A stretch of DNA of 64,000 nucleotides from an uncultured Parasphingopyxis sp. (GCA_905479515.1 CAJQMX010000025.1:66180-130179), one strand, 5' to 3'; numbered from the stretch's first letter, positions 1 to 9,101 are shown. Notes: a model not told the origin generated them from the letters alone. Translations and numbers: made by a program.

Positions 1-1
1 A

Positions 2-310
2 CGCGGCGCACGCGGGGCAGTCCTTTTTTCGACACTCCGGCGCGCCAGCTCAAATCCGCACCTCGACAGAGAAGTTCTTGCTCGTTTGCTTTGGCGCGAT
101 GAAGCCGTAAAGCTGCTCCTAACAAAAGGGATACCAGCATCCGATTTACGCGGCCCTCGCCGGGAGCTTTATACCTTGATTTCAGATCTGTGCTCCAAGA
201 ACGAGATCTTGTCCGAAATCAAGATGGCCATGCGCCAGCGTGAAAACTGGCGAGATCGTCCAGTACGACTGTCATATGATGACTTATCCCCACATGTTTC
301 CAGCGCGTGA
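2..310 (+). CDS. sce7726 family protein, C-terminal part (5' end outside window)
   Basis: The frame is open from base 2 to the stop at 310, so only the C-terminal ~100 residues are present. The motif LLWRDEAV, followed by a Pro/Arg-rich stretch and a helical tail ending in NWRDRP, resembles the C-terminus of sce7726 family proteins. That family is of unknown function and is often found next to sce7725 or beta-family proteins in phage and defence contexts. The next gene is a convergent beta-family gene, and the two overlap by about 90 bases at their 3' ends. The family call rests on remembered sequence patterns and the neighbour; no domain search was run. Confidence 0.55.
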   Translation, partial: RGARGAVLFSTLRRASSNPHLDREVLARLLWRDEAVKLLLTKGIPASDLRGPRRELYTLISDLCSKNEILSEIKMAMRQRENWRDRPVRLSYDDLSPHVSSA

Positions 311-1313
311 GATTGCTGGTGCCCTCCGAGCGCGCCGCGCATTGGGTAATGTAGTGGTCTCCGAATGAGTATGAAGATCCTTTGAATTCAGAAAGCAGAA
401 CGATTGCATCGCAATGATCATACATTTGATCACGGTTGTCGCGAAAAGAACCTCCCTTTTCGACGTGCCAGTAATTGTCAGTGGCATAAATGACTTTTCC
501 TGCGGGTTTCACCATGCGCATATCCATCGCAACGAAACCTGGATGGGTAATTGTGTAGTCGCCGAAATTCGGCAGGCGCCCAACAGACGTTAGTGAGCCG
601 ATTAGCGACTGATAGAATATCCAGTGATTTCTCGGAATCGACGACGCCCCTGTTGCGATACCTGCCATACTCTCAGGAAAACCTGTACCAATGAGCGCGA
701 AGTTCCTGAATTGCTCAAGGATAGGAAAAGCCCGCAATTGGGAGATAAGAGCATTAACGAACGGCACGAGCGGGTCGTAGTTTGGCGCCTCAATATCGAC
801 CAACAGGTCGGTCTCACTGATGTCGCATCCGACAGCATTCATTACCGCCAAGGAACGCGCAACCTTGTCAGGGTGGATCAGATCCACGAGCGTCAATCGC
901 AATCCAAGTCCGAGTTGATCTTTGGAGACGATATCACCGATCACTTTTAGCGTGGTCAACGACATATCGAGGGACGCAACGGGAATAGCCGTCGCCCTAT
1001 CGTCGCGGAGGTCCTCAAAGACGTACTGGTAGGTGACACGACCATCATCCATAAGTGCCTCTCTAAGAGTGGGATGAAGGTCGACCCAACACGGCCGGGT
1101 TCCCCATTTCTTTTTGAGGCGCGTTGCGAAAGGATGGACATGTTGATGCGGCGTCTTTTTCGGAACACCCAGTTCGAAATCGAATTCGAGCGGGGGAATT
1201 GTGACGAGAGGGCAGATTCGATCTTTACGTTGCTCAGGAAGGAAGAGCAAAGATTGATACTCCGCCTGCCGCCAACGCAAGGATGGCGTATAATCTCGGA
1301 TATCGAGCTTCAC
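219..1313 (-). CDS. beta family protein
   Basis: The protein has about 364 residues. It starts LDIRDYTPSLRWRQAEYQSL, which matches the opening of beta family proteins (named from a T4 protein; function unknown). I chose the GTG at 1313. It lies one base after the stop of the upstream XRE/ImmA gene and is preceded by a strong GAGGAGG at the usual distance. The longer ATG start at 1346 would overlap the upstream gene and adds residues that do not fit the family. The 3' end overlaps the convergent sce7726-like gene. Tight coupling to the XRE/ImmA gene suggests one transcript for this gene, XRE/ImmA and the DUF6932-like gene. Its role is unknown; a part in a defence cassette is inference. Confidence 0.7.
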   Translation of the reverse strand: MKLDIRDYTPSLRWRQAEYQSLLFLPEQRKDRICPLVTIPPLEFDFELGVPKKTPHQHVHPFATRLKKKWGTRPCWVDLHPTLREALMDDGRVTYQYVFEDLRDDRATAIPVASLDMSLTTLKVIGDIVSKDQLGLGLRLTLVDLIHPDKVARSLAVMNAVGCDISETDLLVDIEAPNYDPLVPFVNALISQLRAFPILEQFRNFALIGTGFPESMAGIATGASSIPRNHWIFYQSLIGSLTSVGRLPNFGDYTITHPGFVAMDMRMVKPAGKVIYATDNYWHVEKGGSFRDNRDQMYDHCDAIVLLSEFKGSSYSFGDHYITQCAARSEGTSNLTRWKHVGISHHMTVVLDDLASFHAGAWPS

Positions 1314-1314
1314 C

Positions 1315-2580
1315 TTAGCCCTCCTCGAATTGGCGGTGCACTTCACCTTGTCCGACCAGGTCGGTCAGGATGGTGTAGTCATTTCGTTCTCGCCGTATCC
1401 GGCCTGCGAGAATGCTAGGATGAATATTGAGCCGCTCGGCATCCAACCGGACAGCATCGGCCGATAAGGCGAAGCGGGAAAGGCAGGCCGCCCAGCTTTC
1501 TGGTGGAACGAGCATGTCCAGCGCAAAATTGTCCGCTTCCTTTTCGAGTATGTCATCGCCCGTTGGTCCTTCTTCATCAAAGAAATCAAAATGCGTGTGG
1601 TCAAATAAATGTCGAAAGACGTGCCCCAGCTCATGAAGAAGAACGAACCAAAAATTGTCCAGCCGATCGAAACGCAATGTTAGCGCCACGATAGGATTGT
1701 CTGAAAGAGACAGCATCGCTGCCCCATCCAGGTACGAGCCCGGGAGATGTGGTTCGATTACAAGAACAACCCCGTGGCGCCACAACATATCTGCTACTTT
1801 TGACGGGCCCTCATCATCAGCTGACAGACCAACCAGTTCCTTCACCCAATTTTCATTGTGATCGAAATCGGGTAGCTGCGACACATTCGCTTTCTGGCGC
1901 GCAAGGTCCAGAACTCTGACCTGCCACGCCAGCAACGCAATTTCGTCCGGAAGATTCTTGCCGCGGAGCTTTTTCCTATGGTGAGCGCCGGCAATAGCAC
2001 CTCCCGCAACGGTCTCCACATAGGCCCGCGCTCCTGCAACCAGGCTTTGTCCGAGCTCCGGCTTGAACCAACCTCGCCGAATCATCTCCTTCACAGGAAA
2101 CTTGTCCCACGCGACATCGTCGAGGCTTCTCCACGTCAAGACACCCCCGGATTGTTCGTCATTGGAAGAAAAGGATTGAGCGACCTGTACGCCCAGCACA
2201 TCCGCGAGCTCAATCAGTCTCGAAAGAGAAGCGCCCAGATAACCGTTCGCTTCATACCGTTGAACTTGCTGTTGCTTCATGTCTAGCATCGCGGCGAGCG
2301 CGGTCTGGCTCCATCCTTTTGCAATTCGAGCCTGGACAAGAATTCTGGGCAAATCTGCCAGAGAATAACTTTCGGAAAAGGCGATCTGACGATCCCGAAG
2401 CAACTCGTATTCCTGAATTTCTACCTCGATATCCGCGATCTGGCTCTTGAGAGCATCGGCCTCAATTTTCGTAAGCCATGAATTGGGGTCGTCGGTCGTC
2501 GTCTGGCACTGATCAAGAGCGGCACGGAGACGTTCCAGTTCACGCTTTGCTACCGATAGCTGTTTGTTGCTAAGTATCAT
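1315..2580 (-). CDS. XRE-type HTH / ImmA-IrrE metallopeptidase fusion
   Basis: This 421-residue protein has three parts. Residues 1-65 form a helical, coiled-coil-like segment. Residues 78-132 are a lambda-repressor-type HTH (GWSQTALAAMLDMKQQQVQRYE). The C-terminal half is a Zn-dependent peptidase of the ImmA/IrrE family with HELGH at 316-320. Proteins of this kind act as regulators that are cleaved, or that cleave a partner, in phage immunity and toxin-antitoxin circuits. Its ATG overlaps the stop of the DUF6932-like gene (ATGA), and its stop directly precedes the beta-family gene. The inverted repeat at 3056-3077 is a natural candidate operator for this HTH (inference). Confidence 0.85.
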   Translation of the reverse strand: MILSNKQLSVAKRELERLRAALDQCQTTTDDPNSWLTKIEADALKSQIADIEVEIQEYELLRDRQIAFSESYSLADLPRILVQARIAKGWSQTALAAMLDMKQQQVQRYEANGYLGASLSRLIELADVLGVQVAQSFSSNDEQSGGVLTWRSLDDVAWDKFPVKEMIRRGWFKPELGQSLVAGARAYVETVAGGAIAGAHHRKKLRGKNLPDEIALLAWQVRVLDLARQKANVSQLPDFDHNENWVKELVGLSADDEGPSKVADMLWRHGVVLVIEPHLPGSYLDGAAMLSLSDNPIVALTLRFDRLDNFWFVLLHELGHVFRHLFDHTHFDFFDEEGPTGDDILEKEADNFALDMLVPPESWAACLSRFALSADAVRLDAERLNIHPSILAGRIRRERNDYTILTDLVGQGEVHRQFEEG

Positions 2581-3053
2581 GCCGCGCTCCGGCCCAATGT
2601 GGGATCAGTCGAGAGATCGATCAGAAGGATGCCTTTTGCGTCCCCAGAAAATCGATCGACCTGAAAGAAGTCGACGAACGCCCGCCCGCAGCCGCCCTCA
2701 ATCAGCGAGGAGGGGAAAAACTCTCCCTTGAACGCAGCCTTCTGCGCGGCACGGCCATTCGAAAAATCTTTGAAAATCGGATCGAGAAGAAGCTCCTGTA
2801 CTCCTGAAGGATCCCAACACGCATCGAAATCGCCAGGTCTCGGCTTCGATGTTACAAAGCTCCCATCCACATAAACGCGCTGACAACCAGCAACGCTTAG
2901 CTGCTTCACCCCGACGACCAATCCGTCAAATAGTTGACGGCGATATCGGCTTGCGGCGTACATGGCTTTCACTTCCTCCAGAGTTGCCTGGTGAATTCCG
3001 GCCGGAAGCACCTTCCAGGGCGAACCGTTCAACGAGACTAAATCCGGAATCAT
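2577..3053 (-). CDS. DUF6932-like protein, possible nucleotidyltransferase fold
   Basis: From the ATG at 3053 the protein has 158 residues and begins MIPDLVSLNG. The block YVDGSFVTSKPRPGDFDACWD has the GS plus spaced Asp pattern of minimal nucleotidyltransferases, and it resembles proteins grouped as DUF6932. A longer frame from 3095 exists. However, the inverted repeat at 3056-3077 would then be coding, and the extra N-terminus looks unlike the family. This is the first gene of the unit with XRE/ImmA (4-base overlap) and beta. A toxin-like partner controlled by the XRE/ImmA protein is plausible by analogy, but not shown. Confidence 0.6.
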   Translation of the reverse strand: MIPDLVSLNGSPWKVLPAGIHQATLEEVKAMYAASRYRRQLFDGLVVGVKQLSVAGCQRVYVDGSFVTSKPRPGDFDACWDPSGVQELLLDPIFKDFSNGRAAQKAAFKGEFFPSSLIEGGCGRAFVDFFQVDRFSGDAKGILLIDLSTDPTLGRSAA

Positions 3054-3055
3054 TG

Positions 3056-3077
3056 CATACAACAATAATGTTGTATG
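3056..3077. promoter_or_regulatory. perfect inverted repeat, candidate operator of the XRE/ImmA cassette
   Basis: Two 9-base arms, CATACAACA and TGTTGTATG, are perfectly complementary around ATAA. The repeat lies two bases upstream of the ATG at 3053, the preferred start of the cassette's first gene. No Shine-Dalgarno sequence is visible there. Its symmetry and position fit an autoregulatory operator for the HTH protein encoded at 1315-2580. Confidence 0.55.
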
Positions 3078-3163
3078 GGAGGCATTGCAAGACAAATCAG
3101 GAACATATTCACCCCTACTGAGATTTCTCGGCTTATTTGCACCATTCTGGATTTAATTTTTGC

Positions 3164-4555
3164 TTACAGGCCAAGGCTTGCTGGCCGATCAAACAGATCC
3201 GACGAAAAAGGATGTGCGATCTTCCTGAGCTCGTCGCGCCTATACGCCAACGATCCGCCCTGACCGTACTCCGGTCGATTGTTCTTATGCCCCATCAGGG
3301 CGCAGCGCAGCCCATAGTCGAGCCCCCCTTCTAGCATTCGGTCTTCGAAAGCGTGCCGGAAAGAATAGATGACATGATCCTTGCTTGGCAGGAGTTTGCG
3401 CTGGTTAAACGCTTTCAGCAGATTGGCGGATACGAGCGTGTTTCGATCATAATAATGATCGAACCCATGGGGACACAGCTTCATCGCTGGCAAGGCCACT
3501 CCGACAAGCGGTATCTGGCGCTCGGAGTCTCCGGTCTTCAATTCACGGTTCTGTTCAGGTCTGATCAGGATATGTGGCACGTCGTGCTCGAGACGGATAT
3601 CTTCCGGCCGGAGATTCACGATCTCGCTGGGACGCGCACCGGTCTCGATGAGCAGGTAGATAATCGCCCGCAATTCGATGCGTAGTCCATTGAACAAACC
3701 TGGCACCAGAATGCGATCGCGTACCCACTCATCGCTGAAAGCGGCACGCTTTGCCGTGGATTTCCCCGCAAAGAAAAAGTCGCGGAACGGATCCTCGATA
3801 TCTGTGACGCCGCGGTACTTGAAATAGCGCTTGCGGAGCGAACGGATATTCCCGACATGCCGGTTGGCCGTGTTCGGCGTGATGGGACTTGAGCCGTCTT
3901 TCTGCGGCAGCATGCGGGACTGCCACCAATCCCTGTACCGCGTCGCGACTTCCCTTGTGATGTCGATCAGTGGGATATCGCCTTCACGCTCGATGAAATA
4001 GCCAATCGAAGTCCGCTTGGTTTTCTCCCATGCGTATCGCTGGGCTTCGGACTTGTTGTACTGGTCATCAAACGCGATCTTGGAGACGTAGAGTTCAAAC
4101 GCCTCAGAGACTGTCGTGCGATCCTTCGCTTTCGGCGCGCCGCCAAGCAGGGCTTCAGCTTTCTCCTCCGTCGCGGCGCCGCCTCGGTCCACCTCTCTAA
4201 GCCGGGCGATGATCTCCTCTATGTCAGGCAGGGAGGCGACTTCATCCACGGGGCGATAGACAAAACCTTCCGCCATGGCCCTGGCGACACCTGCCCGATG
4301 ACGTTCGCTCGCGGCCCGGCTTTTTGCCCGCTCGCTCCCCTCAGCCTGCAAGGCAAGGCTGCACCAAAGGGCATCATCGGCTTCTGCGAGACCGTTGCGC
4401 CGCATCATGGCGATTTCCTGCGACTGCGTTCGCAGGGCGATCTGAATCAGCCCGCGCCTGTCGATCTCTTCAAATCTTTTTGGAACACGCCTGACATAGT
4501 GCCACCAGCCGCCGCGATCCTTTAGAAATTTTGATCCAAGTGAGAAATGCTTCAT
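3164..4555 (-). CDS. int: tyrosine-type site-specific integrase
   Basis: This 463-residue phage-type integrase has an N-terminal arm/core-binding region (1-265). Its catalytic domain contains ETGARPSEIVNL (Arg308), SFRHAFEDR (Arg400), MGHKNN (His423) and the presumed nucleophile Tyr430 in PEYGQ. The first His of the usual HxxR is replaced by Tyr397 in YSFRH, a variant common in this group. It marks an integrated element. No tRNA was found beside it, so the attachment site is unknown. It lies between the defence-like cassette and a decayed region and may have delivered either side. The start at 4555 is followed upstream by a cluster of GTGCAAA repeats. Confidence 0.9.
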   Translation of the reverse strand: MKHFSLGSKFLKDRGGWWHYVRRVPKRFEEIDRRGLIQIALRTQSQEIAMMRRNGLAEADDALWCSLALQAEGSERAKSRAASERHRAGVARAMAEGFVYRPVDEVASLPDIEEIIARLREVDRGGAATEEKAEALLGGAPKAKDRTTVSEAFELYVSKIAFDDQYNKSEAQRYAWEKTKRTSIGYFIEREGDIPLIDITREVATRYRDWWQSRMLPQKDGSSPITPNTANRHVGNIRSLRKRYFKYRGVTDIEDPFRDFFFAGKSTAKRAAFSDEWVRDRILVPGLFNGLRIELRAIIYLLIETGARPSEIVNLRPEDIRLEHDVPHILIRPEQNRELKTGDSERQIPLVGVALPAMKLCPHGFDHYYDRNTLVSANLLKAFNQRKLLPSKDHVIYSFRHAFEDRMLEGGLDYGLRCALMGHKNNRPEYGQGGSLAYRRDELRKIAHPFSSDLFDRPASLGL

Positions 4556-4566
4556 CGTCGTTTGTA

Positions 4567-4610
4567 GTGCAAAAAGTTTGCGTTTTGTGGTGCAAACAGT
4601 AGTGCAAAAC
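4567..4610. repeat. short GTGCAAA repeats upstream of the integrase
   Basis: GTGCAAA occurs three times within 44 bases (near 4568, 4590 and 4603), with an inverted TTTGC between the copies, directly upstream of the integrase ATG. Repeats here could be arm-type integrase sites or a regulator target. The assignment is tentative. Confidence 0.3.
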
Positions 4611-5430
4611 CGGCGAGAGAACCTGGAGAACCCGAAGATTCTCCAGTATTTTCAATGATTTCAAGGGATCTGGACGGTTCCATTTCCGCAGAAATGGCGC
4701 GAGTGACGTGCCACAATCCATATTTTTTATCCAATATTTTCAAATACTTACGTGCCTAAAAATCTATTTTTGGTCCTCAGTCTGATCCGATTGTGGTCCA
4801 CAATTTTGTGGACCGCTTGAGTTCGACGCTGGGTGACCGCGTCGAACTTTTCGTTAGCATTCTTTTTTGCCAAAAGGAATCCCGAAGGATGTTCATGCCT
4901 GAAAACTTGCTGGATTTGCCACTTACTGTGACCGGAAGTGAATTTAGGCCTGCTCAGCAAACCACAAATCATTTGGTGGTTGCTTGCCCGTAAAATGGTT
5001 GATGACAGCACCTCTTCCAAGTGCGTTTCATAGAGTGGGTATTTTGGCTGTCATGCTTATGGTCGCAATGGGTTTTGGCATGTTCATTAGCTTTAAGGCT
5101 GGAGTGGGTGATAGCGCGCTATCCAACTAATTTATCAATCTGCATTATGTCTTGACAAAGTTCGTCTGGGTCTAACGCATCGTCCATGCTGCTTTCTCGA
5201 ACTAATTTGCGGACAAGCAATCCCTGACAGACATGTGGTTGGTGAAGCGCGATTGGTCAGCGCGCGCGAACCAAGTTTGAAATCTTCCGCGCTACGAGAA
5301 CAAGAGTGCGTCATTTCAGACATTGGCCTTTCGCTCTTGCGCTCTGGCTTTTCCGGTGCTGGACCCGATCTGAAGCGCGCGCAAATGGGCCGGGAGCGGC
5401 GGCGACACGGCATACGCGACCATGCGTAGT
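4611..5430. other. non-coding or decayed stretch after the integrase
   Basis: No convincing gene is visible. A 42-codon frame at 5002-5130 encodes one hydrophobic helix (VGILAVMLMVAMGFGMFISF) and could be a small membrane peptide or the start of a lost gene; it has no clear ribosome site. The other frames are short and have skewed composition. The stretch is AT-richer than the copper genes that follow. Confidence 0.3.
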
Positions 5431-5438
5431 TTGTTCAA

Positions 5439-5756
5439 TTGCTCGCCGTCGGGTTTGTGTTGGTTTTGCTGTTCGCAGCACCCAACCCGCTTAACGAACT
5501 CAGCACCATTACCATCTTGGCCGTGGCGTCGGTCGGAATTAGTATCCGAACTGTTTCCAACGATTGCCGCAGCGCGTTCTGCAAAGCAAGTTTAGCAATC
5601 GGGATTGCTGGCGTCTTGATTCTGGCCTTCATCATCTTGGTTGTCCTGACATTAGATGACCCAAGATATCGGCTAGGTTTAATCATTCCTCTCTCAGATA
5701 TCATTTTTCGAACACGATTACCGACATCCACTCGCAGCCGAAAGACTCGACCGTGA
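5439..5756 (+). pseudogene. membrane-protein remnant, N-terminal part
   Basis: An ORF of about 105 codons has two hydrophobic segments (VGFVLVLLFAA; IAGVLILAFIILVVL) and then turns into unlikely Arg/Thr-rich sequence. A different frame (5683-5901) carries a better-looking C-terminus, so the two may be one gene broken by a frameshift near 5680. The product was not recognised. There is no ribosome site and no partner gene. A spurious frame is the alternative. Confidence 0.25.
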
Positions 5757-5901
5757 ACTGGCCTCGGACATGTCGTTTGAGCAAGCGCGATCAGCCGCTT
5801 GGACGGTGCGCTCTTTTGAAGTCGATATCGTATCGTTAGAAAGCATGATGACGGGACAAATCTTGTCAGGCGTCGATCCCCTATTTGCGGTCCGCTACTA
5901 A
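5683..5901 (+). pseudogene. gene remnant, C-terminal part
   Basis: The frame ends RSFEVDIVSLESMMTGQ followed by an aromatic tail and TAA. It has normal soluble-protein composition but no start codon that fits. It directly follows the membrane ORF in another frame, which suggests a frameshifted or truncated gene. No family was recognised. Confidence 0.25.
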
Positions 5902-6070
5902 ATCGGCATTATGCCCATAATCTTACAATCAGCCAACTACGCCGTTGCTTCGTTTCTTGTTCATTCCGGACCGACCAACATAACGAGTGCTTAGAAAAAT
6001 CAATCGATCAGACGGACGCTCGACCTCCGCTCTTTTCGAGCGGTACGACCGTTTGAGATTTGGGATTGCA

Positions 6071-6088
6071 ATAACCCTATAGGGGTAT
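6071..6088. promoter_or_regulatory. CsoR-type operator 1
   Basis: The core CCCTATAGGG is a perfect 10-base palindrome extended by ATA/TAT arms with a single mismatch. It resembles the C-run/G-run boxes of Cu(I)-responsive CsoR repressors. It lies 13 bases before the ATG at 6101, so it can control the unit that leads into copA/copB. A csoR gene is present at 21358, and three similar boxes occur at 12184, 21335 and 21642. Confidence 0.65.
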
Positions 6089-6100
6089 ATTGTATCTTCC

Positions 6101-6484
6101 ATGCGCACGCTGTTTCTAGCTTTTGTAGTTTTGATGTTTGGGGTCTCCCAGGCATTGTGTGCCTGCCCGTCAGATAGCGGATCAGACACACACATTACGC
6201 AAACCGTTGATCATCACACGGGAAACAGCGCCGATCATCATTCTGATGAAGATCACGCCTGTGATGGCTGTCAGCACTGCACCAGCACTGATCTTTATGC
6301 CGCCGCTCAAACTGATAAAGTTGAGTCCACACCGCGTACAGAAACTAAAGTTGCAATCGTCAAAGCGAGCACAGCAACACCGCGACTCCTAAAACTTCGC
6401 GGCCACTCTGCACCGCTAATCGATTTTCGATGGCGAGCGCGGGCGAATTCCCCGATTTCCAGGCACGATATATCTCTAACCTGA
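6101..6484 (+). CDS. small exported His/Cys-rich protein
   Basis: This 127-residue protein starts with a signal peptide (MRTLFLAFVVLMFGVSQALC). A His/Asp-rich mature part follows (DHHTGN, ADHHSDEDHACDGCQHC). The clustered His and the CxxCxxC-like motif suggest periplasmic metal binding. Its promoter carries the first CsoR-type box, and it is the first gene before cusF-like, copA and copB, so copper buffering or sensing is plausible. It belongs to no family I recognise with certainty, and comparable small His/Cys proteins head other units here (21700, 29814, 41044). Confidence 0.6.
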   Translation: MRTLFLAFVVLMFGVSQALCACPSDSGSDTHITQTVDHHTGNSADHHSDEDHACDGCQHCTSTDLYAAAQTDKVESTPRTETKVAIVKASTATPRLLKLRGHSAPLIDFRWRARANSPISRHDISLT

Positions 6485-6651
6485 GATTGCTGCACGGCTA
6501 GCCGTTTGACAGCCCAGTGCAGCGCGTGAGGCCGTACAGCGGCCCACTTCCCAATCTATTGGGGCACATTCCTAAATCTCCAGTTTTCCCCAGTTCCTCG
6601 CGGTGCATCCGCAGGACCGTTACTCACACTTTCTTACATGGATTCCGTACA

Positions 6652-7122
6652 ATGACTTGCTTCAAAATCACTCTCTTCACCAGTCTTCTCGCTTTGACTG
6701 CGTTGGCTTCCCCCGCCACCGCCCAGCAATCGCCGCATGCGGGGCACGATATGAACACGACTGATACAACCCGCTCTCAACACAGGTATGAGGCAACAGG
6801 AACAGTCGTCGCGGTCGACACAGCAAACCGTAAGGTCGGCTTGAACCACGGGCCTGTCGAAGCCCTTGGCTGGCCAGCCATGAAAATGGCCTTCTCTGTC
6901 ACCGACGCAGTCGATATCTCCGACTTGAACCCTGGCGACCAAGTTCAGTTCACGCTGCATAAAGCCGACACCGGGCCCTACCCTATCGCCGAACTCTGCC
7001 TGACGAAATCGACCGAAGTGATCCCCGGCCTTTGCAGCAGCACGGCAAATTCAAATGCCGGCGAACATAATGACATGCCGACAATGGACCATTCCAAAAT
7101 GACAACCGAAGCCGCGCAGTAG
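6652..7122 (+). CDS. CusF-domain periplasmic copper-binding protein
   Basis: From the ATG at 6652 (156 residues) there is a typical signal peptide ending SPATAQ. A longer frame from 6517 lacks one. The mature part carries a CusF-like OB fold (GTVVAVDTANRKVGLNHGPV) with GWPAMKMAF, which contains the Trp-x-x-Met-x-Met Cu(I)/Ag(I) site of CusF. The C-terminus is Met/His-rich (MPTMDHSKM). It lies 20 bases before copA in the same direction, so it probably delivers or buffers periplasmic copper for the oxidase. Confidence 0.8.
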   Translation: MTCFKITLFTSLLALTALASPATAQQSPHAGHDMNTTDTTRSQHRYEATGTVVAVDTANRKVGLNHGPVEALGWPAMKMAFSVTDAVDISDLNPGDQVQFTLHKADTGPYPIAELCLTKSTEVIPGLCSSTANSNAGEHNDMPTMDHSKMTTEAAQ

Positions 7123-7142
7123 CGCAGCGACAGGAGCAGACA

Positions 7143-9101
7143 ATGACTCAGTTTAGCAGAAGACACTTATTGCAACTCGCAGCAGGAGGTGGCGCATTGG
7201 CCAGCCTCGGCAGCTTGCTGCCGGCATGGGCGCAAGGCGCTCGGAACGGGAATCTCGGCATCGCTGCGCTCGCTGGAATAGATTTCGATCTGTCCATCGG
7301 CAAGTTTCCCGTTCGTATCAATGGCCGCGCCGGGATGGCCACTGGCATCAATGGCACTCTGCCCGGCCCATTGGTTCGGTTTCGGGAAGGCGATGACATT
7401 ACAATCAATGTCACCAACGATCTGAACGAAGACTCCTCCATCCACTGGCATGGCCTGCTTGTCCCGTTCTACATGGACGGCGTACCGGGCATCGCGTTTC
7501 CCGGCATCAAGCCGAAAGAAACTTTTACCTATAAGTGGACGCTCAATCAAACTGGCACGTATTGGTATCACTCGCATTCGGGATTGCAGGAACAACTCGG
7601 CCACTACGGCCCACTGATCATCGATCCAAAGGGCTCTGATCCGGTCAGCTATGACAGGGAGTATGTACTCGTACTGTCAGACTGGAGTTTTGACAGCCCG
7701 CACAGCCTCTTCAAGAGACTGAAAAGCTCAAGCGACACATTCAATTTTCAGAAACGCACAGCCGGAGACTTCATTGATGACGTCTCTGACAAGGGTCTTG
7801 GTCAAACGCTTCAGGATCGCAAGATGTGGAACCAGATGCGGATGTCCCAGACAGATTGGGAAGATATCGGCGGCTCGACATACACTTATTTGATCAATGG
7901 TCATTCCACAGCCGATAACTGGGACGCGGTCTTTGCCCCAGGCGAGCGTGTTCGCCTCAGGATCATCAATGCATCTGCGATGACGATCTTCAACTTCCGT
8001 ATCCCCGGCTTGCCAATGACGGTTGTCGCCGCCGACGGGCTCAATGTTCAACCCGTCGAAACCGACGAGTTCCAGATCGGTGTCGCCGAAACCTATGACG
8101 TTATCGTTTCGCCGGAAGAAAACCGGGCCTTCGCGATCACCGCCGAGTCCATCGGCCGGTCCGGTCAGGTCATAGCGACACTCGCCCCGCGTCCCGGCAT
8201 GCGAGCTGAAGCACCAGAGCTTCGCGCACCTGTCCCATTGACTATGAAAGATATGGGCATGGGCGGAATGGATCATGGAGGCATGGCTGGAATGTCATCA
8301 GACAAATCCCAAGACATGACGGGAATGGACCACTCCAACATGTCACGTATGGAGGGTATGGATCATTCTTCCATGGAAGGTATGGATCACAGCTCCATGT
8401 CCGGAATGGAAGATAAGCAAGCGGGCCCCATGAGCGGCATGTCTGGCATGGATGCAGCAGCTCCCGGCGTGGTGCGCGGTCCGGGCGTTGTTGGCATCGC
8501 AATGTCACCAGTCAGCCGTCTCGACGAGCCCGGTCAGGGCCTAGAAGGTTTAGACCACCGGGTCCTGCGCTATTCCCAGCTACGCAGCCTTGATCGCAAC
8601 CCAGATCTGAGAGCCCCCGAACGCGAAATCGAACTGCACCTGACGAGCAATATGGAGCGCTATATGTGGTCCTTTGACGGGGTCCGATTTGCACACATCA
8701 AGGAGCCCATCAAGTTCTATAAAGGTGAGCGTCTTCGCCTCACAATGATCAATGATACAATGATGCCGCACCCGATACATTTACACGGCATGTTCTTCGA
8801 CGTGGTCAATGGCGGCGGCGATTACAAACCACGAAAGCACACAATTTTGGTCAAACCGGGCGAGAAACTCTCGGCAGACATCTCCGCAGAACATGTCGGC
8901 GACTGGGCCTTCCACTGCCACCTCCTCTATCACATGCATGCCGGGATGATGCAGGTCGTTTCGGTCCTGCCATATGACAATCCGAACGCTCCGGCTGCGA
9001 TGGATATGAACAGCATGAAAATCGAAGGCACGGAAATGGACTCCATCGATCACGGTACAATGGACCACTCCATAATGCCCAGCATGGGAGATATGGAATG
9101 A
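7143..9101 (+). CDS. copA: multicopper oxidase, copper resistance CopA family
   Basis: This 652-residue periplasmic Cu(I) oxidase has a Tat-type leader (SRRHLLQLAAGG). All four copper-ligand motifs are present: HWHG at 101-104, YHSH at 142-145, HPIHLHG at 543-549 and HCHLLYHMHAGMM at 591-603, the last giving the type 1 site with Met. Between the cupredoxin domains, roughly residues 370-440, is a Met/His-rich linker of repeated MDHS/GM units that likely binds extra copper. It overlaps copB by four bases and follows the CusF-like gene. The call is secure by motifs and length. This is the PcoA/CopA oxidase, not the P-type ATPase that shares the name. Confidence 0.95.
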   Translation: MTQFSRRHLLQLAAGGGALASLGSLLPAWAQGARNGNLGIAALAGIDFDLSIGKFPVRINGRAGMATGINGTLPGPLVRFREGDDITINVTNDLNEDSSIHWHGLLVPFYMDGVPGIAFPGIKPKETFTYKWTLNQTGTYWYHSHSGLQEQLGHYGPLIIDPKGSDPVSYDREYVLVLSDWSFDSPHSLFKRLKSSSDTFNFQKRTAGDFIDDVSDKGLGQTLQDRKMWNQMRMSQTDWEDIGGSTYTYLINGHSTADNWDAVFAPGERVRLRIINASAMTIFNFRIPGLPMTVVAADGLNVQPVETDEFQIGVAETYDVIVSPEENRAFAITAESIGRSGQVIATLAPRPGMRAEAPELRAPVPLTMKDMGMGGMDHGGMAGMSSDKSQDMTGMDHSNMSRMEGMDHSSMEGMDHSSMSGMEDKQAGPMSGMSGMDAAAPGVVRGPGVVGIAMSPVSRLDEPGQGLEGLDHRVLRYSQLRSLDRNPDLRAPEREIELHLTSNMERYMWSFDGVRFAHIKEPIKFYKGERLRLTMINDTMMPHPIHLHGMFFDVVNGGGDYKPRKHTILVKPGEKLSADISAEHVGDWAFHCHLLYHMHAGMMQVVSVLPYDNPNAPAAMDMNSMKIEGTEMDSIDHGTMDHSIMPSMGDME

